Source: Coptodactyla brooksi (Eukaryota > Arthropoda > Insecta > Coleoptera > Scarabaeidae). Taken from it: a stretch of 23,700 nt of DNA. The stretch spans positions 1 to 23,700 of the forward strand of contig JAWQRM010000362.1 of assembly GCA_033557675.1 (NCBI GenBank), read 5' to 3'. Under the pieces are notes generated by a model. That model ran no database searches. It saw only the letters and a list, made by a program, of their open reading frames with translations, and had not been told where the DNA came from. This document shows, one piece after another, positions 9,282 through 16,800 of this stretch (its first letter is position 1; every line of letters starts with the position of its first letter). The position numbers and the translations under genes were made by a program.

Positions 9282-11438
9282 CAGTCGTTATAATGTGTCA
9301 TAATGGCCGCACATTATAATGACCGTTCCATTACAACTACTGTTTAATAAAGTACGAAGTACGTTTTTCATTTATACAATGTTAATTTTCCATCCCCTAC
9401 AACGACCAGCTAAAATAATTTTATCCAATATAGCGTCCGGATTCTTTTCCCGTCTCACGATTTTTGTTTATTTCAATTTCCAGAAAGTTGAACAATAGCG
9501 CACATGTCTGTCTGTTCACCAGCCTCTTGCATGTAACTGGGGAGAAGGATTATCGACTCCACCAGTCGAATAGAGACAAACTACTCATTATGAATGACAC
9601 ACATTTGGTGATAGAGTGAAGGAGGATTGTTAGCCATATCTGTTTGAAACTTCATTTGCGTCTTTACATTTGTACGAAATGGCTGAGTCAAATAAACGTG
9701 GCGCAATATCGTTGCGTACGAAATTAAGAATTTTGACTGAAATCGCAAAAGTTTTCAACATTCCAAAAAGCGCATTATTCACAATAATCAAAAAAGTTCG
9801 ATTTTGAAAGCTGAGGAATTGATACATTGATATTGTACGTTCTTCACTCAATCAGTCTCGCGAAGGAAAATTTCAGCAGTTGGAAAAGGCACTTTGTGAA
9901 TGGCTAAAACTAATGAGACCGAAAACACTCCAGTTGGTGGAAATTTGTTAAAGGCCAAAGCCCAATTTTTTGCCGAACAGATGAACATCGATGAAGAATC
10001 ATTTAAAGCTTCAGATAAGTGACTCCAAAAATTTAATATTCGACACTGTATATCTTTCAGGAAACTTTGTGGAGAAAGTGAGCTTGTTAACTTTGAAGCA
10101 GTTGGGGTATGGAAAGACAATAAGTTAAAGAAAATTATGAAAGATTGTGCTCCAGATGACATATTCAATGTTTTACATGATGACGCCTGACAGATCGTTA
10201 GTCTTCAAAGACGAAACTAGAGGTGGAGATAAAAAGTCTAGGCAAAGGTTAACAGCTCCTTTGGGCACCAATATGTGGGGAACTAAAACAATTCCACTTT
10301 TACTGATCAATAAATCTACAAATCCGAGATGTTTTAGAAGAACCAAAACATGGCCAGATACATATCGAAATAGCACATAATCATGGATGACTGCAACAAT
10401 TTTGGCAAAAAGAGAAAGATTGTCATCATTATTGACACTGCACAGCGTATCCCCAAATCAAACATTTGAAGTCAATAACAGTAAAATACCTTCCACCAAA
10501 CGTAACAGCTGTCCTTCAACCTCTAGATCAAGGGATCACCTTGAGCTTTAAATGCCAGTATAGAAGAATATACAGAAGAATAATATCCTCACTTGACGGA
10601 AATAAACTCTATAAAGTGGATATTTTAACAGCAATGCACCTCTCCAAAGCAGCTTGGAATTCGGTAACGGATTCTAGAACAGACTATAAAAATTGCTTGC
10701 GTCATGCTGGTTTTGAAGTGAAGAATGAGTCTGCAATATCTGCAGATACAGATAAAAATGGGAATCAAATTGAGAACAACTTTGATGAAGAGGAAGAGAT
10801 GATCAAATAAATTTCCAAGGAAGAGATGATGAATCTAAACGAAAGAAATATGCTTCGTGATTACATGACGGTTGATCAGGATACAGAATGCGTTGAAAAA
10901 TTATCTGAAAATGATATTGTTTACGGCTATTGCGCATCATAAGAAATAATCCCTCATGCTTATGTTCTTTAGCAGATATGGAAAATTATGTATTGAAATG
11001 CTCTCAAATGGAAAGAAAGGAAGTATGGATTTCTGATTATTTTTGTAAAAAGTAAATGTTCGTAAGTGCTGAACTTTTTTGTGACTTTATTTAACATTCA
11101 TCGCAATTTAAAAATTTTACTTCAAGATTTTAAAAGCGATAATAAATGTGATGAATTTATGGTTAAAATGAAAAGTTTAAAAAAATATAAAATCTAAAAA
11201 GCTAAAATCCACTTTTTTCTATGCACTCATATCCTCTTAATATATACTTAATTATTGCTTAAAATTGTTTACTTATGTTTAAAAATAAAAACTGAAGTTT
11301 AAATTATTTTTAATTTAAAAAAGCTATACTTTTTAATGTAAATCATGATAATTGAATTTGTTTACGTTATAGCAACCACTCATTATAACGTCCGTTTTTT
11401 TATGGGGCATTAGGGGTCGTTATAACGAACGTCGACTG
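9282..11438 (+). mobile_element. Tigger/pogo-like DNA transposon
   Basis: A complete but decayed element. The left tip cagtcgttataatg (preceded by TA at 9280-9281) and the right tip cgttataacgaacgtcgactg (ending at 11438) form inverted repeats starting cagtcg. A second related inverted motif lies further in (cattataatgaccgtt near 9313-9328; cattataacgtccgtt near 11381-11396). The right flank reads AA instead of TA, so one TSD base has probably mutated. It carries the pogo-type transposase pseudogene and is inserted into the LINE. Confidence 0.85.
9679..10941 (+). pseudogene. Tigger/pogo transposase (CENP-B-like HTH + DDE_1), broken
   Basis: The ATG at 9679 opens MAESNKRGAISLRTKLRILT and a psq/CENP-B N-terminal helix-turn-helix (FNIPKSALFTIIKK), stopped by TGA near 9807. 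A decayed second HTH follows. The DDE_1 core begins around 10165, where a small deletion removes the segment normally carrying the first catalytic Asp, leaving PDRSLVFKDETRGGDKKSRQ and TNMWGTKTIPLLLINKSTNP. A further deletion and frameshift near 10390-10440 damages the block with the second Asp (IVIIIDTAQRIP). The last core block KYLPPNVTAVLQPLDQGITL is well preserved (10466-10810), followed by an acidic tail. The tail can be followed with a stop at 10808-10810 to about 10941. Non-functional. Confidence 0.85.
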
Positions 11439-11488
11439 AAACATTGACAACTATAATCCAAATAAAATGAGTCGTTAACAGTACGAAT
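11439..11488 (+). pseudogene. LINE reverse transcriptase, middle sliver between two transposons
   Basis: These 50 bp separate the Tigger from the Harbinger. They read LTTIIQIK-stop-VVNS, which fits the few residues between the NYR block and the 'YQCGF' block of RTE-like reverse transcriptases. On its own it would be unassignable; position and frame sense with 9281 and 16468 support it. Confidence 0.4.
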
Positions 11489-11535
11489 CAGTGAGGTCAA
11501 TTGGTAAATTACCGTGGTAATTTACCGAGGGTTAA
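11489..11535. repeat. Left terminal inverted repeat of the Harbinger, outer part
   Basis: This pairs with about 16424-16467. The tip contains a perfect inverted repeat: ggtaaattacc (11503-11513) and ggtaatttacc (11516-11526) with a 2-base spacer. The same hairpin, with one change, is at the right tip (16434-16453). The outer part is separated from the inner part (from 11866) by the MITE. Confidence 0.75.
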
Positions 11536-11861
11536 ACGTGTCTGGACCCATCTACCTACTTCATTGGGTATAAGGAGAAGGGTCAGTTTTATTGCTTCAA
11601 AAAGGTTTCTATTATTACGACTGGAGGTACTATCTAATTTGTCAGATAGTTTATGATGGGCCGTTCAAATATGTTAGAGGACAATTTTAAACAATAATAT
11701 AAACGCGCGTGCGCCGCAATTAGTAAAAAACAAAAGGTTACGACCCATCATAAGCTACCTGGCAGGTAGTCCCTCCAGTCGTAAGAATAAAAACATTTTT
11801 AGAATAACTGACCCTTTTCCTTATACTCAACGAAGCAGGTAGATGGGCCGTCCAGACACGT
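11536..11861. mobile_element. piggyBac-like MITE (TTAA target duplication)
   Basis: A 326-bp non-coding foldback element. The first and last roughly 125-130 bp are inverted repeats of each other, beginning acgtgtctggac on both sides. Conserved inner blocks include gtataagga-aagggtcagtt, ttacgactggagg and ttatgatggg. It is flanked by TTAA at 11532-11535 and 11862-11865, the target duplication typical of piggyBac-type transposition. The equivalent place in the opposite Harbinger repeat has a single TTAA (near 16421-16424), an intact empty site. Confidence 0.85.
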
Positions 11862-11870
11862 TTAAAGCGG

Positions 11871-12113
11871 GGAATTCACATGCGGATCTGTCCGGCGGAT
11901 TTGTCCGTCGGTGGTGTACGGCGTACAAATCCGCATGTGTGTGTCCGTATGCTCGTTGTCCGTGTCCCGCTCGCCGTCCGTGGTCCGAGAATTGGGAATT
12001 CACATGCGGATCTGTCCGGCGGATATGTCCGTGGGTAGTGTACGGCGTACAAATCCGCATGTGTGTGTCCGTACGTTCGTTGTCCGTGTCTCGCTCGCCG
12101 TCCGTGGTCCAAG
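11871..12113. repeat. Left subterminal tandem repeat, about 124 bp x 2, GC-rich
   Basis: Unit 1 (11871-11994) and unit 2 (11995 to about 12113) both begin ggaattcacatgcggatctg and both contain tccggcggat, the palindrome tgtacggcgtaca, aatccgcatgtgtgtgtccg and a run of tccgt/gtccg words. They are nearly identical and far richer in GC than the surroundings. Such arrays next to transposon tips usually hold transposase-binding sites. A degenerate extension reaches about 12175. Confidence 0.85.
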
Positions 12114-12179
12114 AGGACGAGCACGGACACGAGCGGGACAAATCCGGACGTGAGTGCGCTCGGTGGATTTGCTCGTCGA

Positions 12180-12816
12180 ATCTAGAAGATATATCTACAG
12201 GGAATGCATTTAGTTAATTATTTATTGTATACACTTCGTGTAGGAAATGATTAATAAGAAACAATCAAAATACGTGCACTGCAAAGCGTGAATGCTTAGC
12301 TTTCATCATAAGCAACATAAAATCCATTTAGGTGCAGTAGCATATATGAACATATAAACGCACCGTGAGGCAAAAATGCATAGCTTGCATTATATACAAC
12401 ACAAAAGCCAACGTACTTATTTTTACGTTGTAACACGTTTTTACGTTGTTACGTTTTAAAAATATATTTCGTTTCCTGTTTTGTTAAATTTACTTTGTAA
12501 GTGAAACCTTATTGCACGTGTAATAAATCTTATTGTAAAGATAGGGTAATATACCTACCCCAGAGCAATGGTTCGAGAAAAACAGGCAAACGGAATTTCG
12601 GTTCCCTTCTCCGTTATTTTTTTTGTCTTCCTGCCTTTTGTAACGAAGGAAACGATTTCTTATACCAAAAAACCACCCCCTCCAAGAGAGAAACGGAGTT
12701 TTCTTGATAATGCATGAGGGAGAGTCAGTTAGTCAAAAGCAAGCTTCCTAGCAAACAGTTCGTTTATGTTAAGTTGTTGAATTAAAAATACACATTATAG
12801 TGTAAAGCAATCTAAA
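12180..12816. promoter_or_regulatory. Upstream region of the MADF gene inside the Harbinger
   Basis: No ORF of interest. This AT-rich stretch separates the subterminal repeats from the MADF start codon and presumably holds its promoter. A small tandem repeat (tttttacgttgtaacacg then tttttacgttgttacg) lies near 12419-12454. No clear TATA box or initiator can be chosen with confidence. Confidence 0.35.
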
Positions 12817-13962
12817 ATGTCGTTCGCGGACAATAAAGATTTTTGGGAAAGTTTCATCTCAGTGTATAAGTCTCTGCCTTGTTTGTGGAATATAAAAAGT
12901 AAGGAATATTCCAACAAACAGCTGAGAAGTAATTCGTACAAAGTATTAGTAGAAAAATGTCAAGAACTGTGTTCTGAAGCAGATGTGACGTATGTGAAAA
13001 AAAAATTAACTCTCTCCGCGCTGGTTTTCGACGCGAATTGAGGGAGATCAGTAAATCAAAGCGAACTGGCACGGGAGCAGACACCGTTTATGAACCATCG
13101 CTTTGGTATTTTCATTTGATGCTGTTCACCATCGATCAGGAAGATGTTAGATCCGGAACATCTTCAATGGCCAGTCAATCACCTCTAAGCTGTAACCAGG
13201 ACGATAGTGATCACGAAATAAATGTAAGTTGAATTTAGTATAATAATTGATTTATTTCAAATTATGTAAATTTATAAAGGTGAAGTAAAAGAGTAATGGT
13301 ACAGTTTTAACAATTTTACTGTTGAACACACCTGACGCTATTGAACTTCGAATTAGATCATGCCTTCTTGAAATGTCAGTCTTTCTTCATTATTATAGTA
13401 TAGTTCACTTATTTAATGATATTCATTCCAGATAGAGCAGCCGTCAGCTTCTCAAACCAGCACTTCCACGCAAAGTAGTGGCACCCGTCGGCGGTCCAGC
13501 AAACCGACAAATTTTGCGAAAAGGAAGGCAATGTTTCTGGATGCAGCGAGTGAAGCTCTGGCAACAAAGTCCAGATATCAGCCATTTGGCGCAAGTGTAG
13601 CAGCTGACCTGGAAAGTATGGAAGCGCGCCAAAGCACAATAGCACAAAAAATCATTTCTGATGTGCTATATTACGGCAAGCTTGGAAAGCTTACTGAAAA
13701 CTGTAGTTTTACAGTACCCAGTAATATAGAACAATGGACTGGTTCTTCAAATCCAGCTTTCCAAGTTCCTCTCTATCCGACTTATCACAACCTGTACAGC
13801 GGAAACCTATTACAACAGCCAACATCATCTAGAGGTTACATGCAGCCACAACCTACTACATCAGCAATGCAACACTCCAATATACCCAATATACTACAAA
13901 ATATTGCATGCACACCCTCAGATAGCAATCAGTTTGAGGAATTTGTAGAACATCAAAAATAA
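12817..13962 (+). CDS. MADF-domain protein, Harbinger partner gene (two exons, one frame slip)
   Basis: The product is an accessory DNA-binding protein of the kind that works with PIF/Harbinger transposases, probably nuclear. The ATG at 12817 opens a MADF domain (about residues 8-100): FWESFISVYKSLPCLWNIKS, then after the frame slip RRELREISKSKRTGTGADTV and YEPSLWYFHLMLFTIDQED. The only lesion is a frame slip at nine A (12997-13005). With one more A the domain would read through to give about 312 residues. Exon 1 ends at 13223 in phase 0 (donor gtaagt); exon 2 starts at 13432 after ttccag and stays in frame to the stop at 13960-13962. Exon 2 encodes a Ser/Thr-rich linker, a conserved helical part (SMEARQSTIAQKIISDVLYY) and a Gln/Pro/Ser-rich tail. 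It could be functional if the homopolymer is an assembly error. Confidence 0.8.
13224..13431 (+). other. MADF intron (208 nt) with fossil of the transposase 3' end
   Basis: The intron runs from gtaagt to ttccag. Around 13330-13372 it is homologous to 14822-14866, where the last codons and stop of the Harbinger transposase lie antisense. The unit A intron thus keeps a relic of the transposase end although the rest of that exon is absent here. Confidence 0.7.
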
Positions 13963-14007
13963 TTGTAAATTTCACAAAAAAAAACTAGAATAAAAAATAT
14001 ACACTAA

Positions 14008-14262
14008 TCATGAAATATTCGTGTTTTTCTGTCGCCTAACATGTTTCCGGGTGTAGTTTTTCCGAGCAGATGTGGTGATATTACACTAGTGAGCTTCATG
14101 TTATTATCAAATCATTACGTTCCGCTATTTCTTGCTCTTTTAATAAATGCATACAAGTGTATTTATTTCTTTTTAAATACCGTTCTTTAGACCATAATCT
14201 TTTCTGCTTTTTTCGTCAAATAATGTAAGTGCTCATCCAATCCATGCAATTTTAACCGCGCG
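14008..14262 (-). pseudogene. Degenerate second copy of Harbinger transposase exon 1
   Basis: 14008-14110 aligns with 15817-15918 (3' part of exon 1: aaatattcgt, caacatgttt, gccgagcag-tgtggtgatatt). 14110-14262 aligns with about 16100-16230 (N-terminal part: tttttaaataccgttctttagaccataatctttt, gcgcaatttt region). About 185 bp between them are deleted, and the donor site and start codon are lost. It follows the intact MADF gene directly, convergent to it. Confidence 0.75.
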
Positions 14263-14288
14263 ATGTAAATCCGCAATTAGGAGAAGAT

Positions 14289-14870
14289 CTTTCGCGGACA
14301 ATAAAGTTTTTGGAAAAGCTTTATCTCATTATATAAGTATTAGCCTTGTTTGTGGAATATTAAAAATAAAAGCTATTCTAATAGCAGCTCAGAAATGAAT
14401 CGCACAAACTGTTAGTAAGAAAATGTAAAGAAATGTATCCCGAAGCAGATATCACATGAAAAACTTAACTTTTACGTGCGGGTTTTCGACATCAATTGAG
14501 GGACAGCGGAAAATGACAACGAAGTGGCGCGGCAACAGTTTATCAACCAAAGCTTTGATAAACTGTTGCCGCACCTTTGATAAACTGTATTTCAATTTAG
14601 TGCTGTTCACCCTTGATCAGGAAGATGTTACATCTGGAAGAAGTAGCATCTTTCAAAGTTTCACCTCAAAGCAGTAACTCGAAAGACAGTAGTGAACGTG
14701 AAATAAATGTAACTAGAATGTATTATAATAATTAATTTATATCAAATTATGTAAGTTTATAAAGGTAAACTAAAATAATAATGGTACAGTGGCAATAATT
14801 ATAATATTTAACACAGCTGACGCTCTTGAAGTTCGAATTAGATTATGTCCTCTTGAAATTCCAGTTTTCG
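14289..14870 (+). pseudogene. Degenerate second copy of MADF exon 1 plus intron
   Basis: The copy starts at tcgcggacaataaag, homologous to 12821 onward, so the ATG is missing. It can be followed through the exon (ctgttcacccttgatcaggaagatgttacatc at 14602-14633 matches 13123-13154) to gaaataaatgtaact near 14700, where the splice donor has changed. Intron sequence then continues to about 14870. Several stops and indels make it non-coding. Because intron sequence is present, it arose by DNA duplication, not retroposition. Confidence 0.8.
14529..14572. repeat. Perfect 18-bp hairpin inside the MADF exon 1 relic
   Basis: The arm gcggcaacagtttatcaa (14529-14546) is the exact reverse complement of 14555-14572, with an 8-base loop. 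A further direct copy of ctttgataaactg follows at 14576-14588. The intact gene has only the left-arm-like sequence (gacaccgtttatgaacc near 13080), so the right arm is a local inverted duplication. Confidence 0.8.
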
Positions 14871-16238
14871 CGGGTGACATTTTGAGTACTTATGTACGTA
14901 GTACTTTTCCTTCTTAAAAAATTATGGAGGGCACAACATGCTAAAACTACTCTATCTATGTGCTCCAAATTGCTTAACGAAATTGTTTGTAGTAATACTC
15001 TAAAACGAGATGCCAATATGCCGAAGACGTTCTCAACGACCCTCCTAGCCCTACATAAACGGTAATTGAAAACTCTTTCGTCACGACTAATACCATTCTG
15101 TGGATATGGTTTCATAATGTTCTCAGTTAATGGAAAGGCTTCGTCTCCAATGAATATGTATGGCAAACGAATTGCTGAATTTGGGAGTGTATTAGATTGA
15201 GGTTCATTTAACATATGCGCTTCAATTAGATCATAAAAATCAGTTTCTTTCAAAACTCCTCCATCAGAAATTCTACCATTAATTCCGGTATGTACATACA
15301 CGAATTCGTAATTAGCATTAGCTATGCCAAATAGAACAACACTGTAGTAGCCTTTATAATTATAAAAGTATGATCCACTATTTGGTGGCTGTTTTATTGC
15401 GATGTGCTTTCCATCCATAGCTCCTAGGCAATGATGAAAATCCCATAAATCAGCAAATCCAGATGCAATGTCCAGCCATTCTTTCGTCGTGGTTGGAAAC
15501 TAACAAAAAATAACATTTCAGTTATTTCATAACATCAGTATTTTAATTTTGCGATAAGAAGGGCAATCTTTGTGGATGCAGCAGTGCTGCTCTTACAACT
15601 CAGTGAGAATATCATCAATTTGGCGAAAGTGTAACCTCTGACCTGGGGAATATGAAGCGCACCATAGCACAATAGTGCAAAAAATATTTCTGATATTCTG
15701 TATTACGGCAATATTGGAAAGCTTACTAAAAGCTGTAGCTTTATAGTAATATACAGTCATTGATTGGTTGTTATAATGTAAGTAAACACAATAATAAAAA
15801 GTATATACCAACCTTCAAATATTCGTATTTCAGTGCCGTATATATTTCCCAACATGTTTCGGGTATAATTTTGCCGAGCAGCTGTGGTGATATTGCACAA
15901 CTGAACTTCATGTCTGCATAGGTTCTTCCAGTTGCTAAATACCGTAGTGTGGCAGTTAGTCGTTCTCTGGAACTTACTGACTTCCTCATATGTGTGTCGT
16001 TTCTTTCTATTTTAGGCCCAACAAGTTCTAGCAAGCTTTCAAAAGATGCTTTGTCCATCCTTAGATAATTGTGCAAATCATTAGGTTCCGTTAATTCTAG
16101 TTCTTTTAATAAATTCATATGAGTGTATTTCGTTCTTTTTAAATACCATTCTTTGGACCATAATCTTTTCTTTCTTCTTTTTTCGTCAAATAATATAAGT
16201 GCTCCTCCAATTAGCGCAATTTTTGTTGCATTATCCAT
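14843..16238 (-). CDS. PIF/Harbinger transposase (DDE_Tnp_4), two exons, apparently intact
   Basis: This is the enzyme that excises and inserts the element. Exon 1 is 16238-15813 (142 codons from ATG) and exon 2 is 15499-14843, separated by a 313-nt intron with donor gttggt and acceptor ttttgttag, phase 0. The spliced product is about 360 residues, within the usual family range, with no internal stop. Exon 1 has the conserved N-terminal helical region (LHNYLRMDKASFESLLELV; SSRERLTATLRYLATGRTYADM). Exon 2 has the nuclease fold: HHCLGAMDGKHIAIKQPP with the first Asp at residue 171, NGRISDGGVLKETDFYD, FIGDEAFPLTEN with Asp 261, and RRVVENVFGILASRFR with Glu 298, then CCALHNFLR. The donor is weak. 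The start codon lies about 50 bp from the right subterminal repeats, which may act as promoter. The last codons lie in MADF-intron-homologous sequence, and the intron holds a relic of MADF exon 2. Confidence 0.88.
15541..15765 (+). pseudogene. Degenerate MADF exon 2 inside the transposase intron
   Basis: This aligns with 13510-13735 of the intact MADF gene: attttgcgataagaagggcaat, gtggatgcag, atttggcgaaagtgtaacctctgacctgg, caaaaaatatttctgat, tattacggcaatattggaaagcttact. It has frameshifts and stops and lacks both ends of the exon. It lies on the plus strand, antisense to the transposase, between transposase exons 2 and 1. Confidence 0.8.
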
Positions 16239-16290
16239 TGCTTAACTAGCTACAACCACACAGTGAAACGTCCGTTGACAAACTGATGTT

Positions 16291-16402
16291 CGCATGTGTG
16301 TGTCCGACGACGGATTTGTCCGTCGAACATATCCGCCGGACAGATCCGTATGTGTGTGTCCGACGACGGATCTGTCCGTCGAGCAAATCCGCCGGACAGA
16401 TT
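16291..16402. repeat. Right subterminal tandem repeat, 56 bp x 2, GC-rich
   Basis: Units at 16291-16346 and 16347-16402 each read cg-atgtgtgtgtccgacgac, then ggat-tgtccgtcga and atccgccggacaga. They share tccggcgga, tgtccgtcg and gcatgtgtgtgtccg words in inverted orientation with the left array. A shared core at both ends suggests transposase-binding sites. Confidence 0.8.
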
Positions 16403-16467
16403 CGCATGTGAATTCCCCGCTTAAATCACGGTCAATTACCACGGTAATTTACCAATTCACATCACTG
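16372..16467. repeat. Right terminal inverted repeat of the Harbinger
   Basis: Reverse complement of 11489-11535 plus 11866 to about 11916. It contains gaattccccgc and taatttaccaatt and ends tcactg. It preserves the uninterrupted TTAA that received the MITE in the left copy. Confidence 0.8.
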
Positions 16468-16800
16468 GTAGGGACGGATTAGAACAATACCAGTGTAAAT
16501 TTGAACCGGATAGATCAACGCCAGTTGCTATACACACTCTAAAACAAATAATATAAAAAACGTATGGATATAAACTGGAAATAGAAATGGCGTTTACAGA
16601 TTAACGCCTGATAAATTTAATAAAAAATGACAATGGACAGTGCAACAGCGAGCATTAAAACGGGAAAGGAAGAAACATAAAAATATGTCATGAATAGCGG
16701 AGTACTACAAAGAGATGTGCTTTCAGAAAGTTTGTTAACTTTTGCATTAAAATGTGTGCTGAGAAGGATAAGGAAGGAGATATACCTTGTCTGATTAAGA
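16468..16800 (+). pseudogene. LINE reverse transcriptase, last visible part
   Basis: Continuation of the LINE interrupted at 9281. It begins at the Harbinger's right end with YQCKFEPDRSTPVAIHTLKQ (16484 on), equivalent to the 'YQCGFRPNRST-D-I-TLRQ' block. Next come YGYKLEIEMAFTD, MTMDSATASIKTGKEE and, around 16690-16775, NSGVLQRDVLSESLLTFALK, equivalent to 'N-GVRQGD-LSP-LF-LAL'. Part of the palm is deleted between the second and third of these, and the YADD block is not seen. Stops and frame changes throughout. Confidence 0.65.

Larger units (their letters stand above)
11489..16467. mobile_element. PIF/Harbinger transposon, internally dimeric, with MADF and transposase genes
   Basis: The left end (cagtga...ggtaaattaccgtgg from 11489) is the inverted repeat of the right end (...tcactg ending at 16467). 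After the MITE in the left end is subtracted, the match continues through gcggggaattcacatgcg and tctgtccggcggattt, giving terminal repeats of roughly 95 bp. Each is followed inward by GC-rich tandem subterminal repeats. Between them lie a MADF-domain gene (+), a Harbinger transposase (-) and degenerate second copies of exons of both. Harbinger elements typically carry exactly this pair of genes. No clear 3-bp target duplication is visible. The element sits inside a LINE, which fixes its outer limits independently. Confidence 0.85.

Noticed and set aside
10147..10380. Independent 77-codon gene
   Set aside because: It is the middle of the Tigger transposase, opened as a separate ORF by upstream frameshifts.
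11871..12113. CRISPR-like or satellite array
   Set aside because: Only two units, no unique spacers, and a position right next to a transposon end. Subterminal repeats explain it.
11827..12217. Four overlapping ORFs of 80-124 codons on both strands
   Set aside because: They lie in the GC-rich subterminal tandem repeats, where stop codons are rare by composition. The translations are repetitive and match the repeat units, not a protein.
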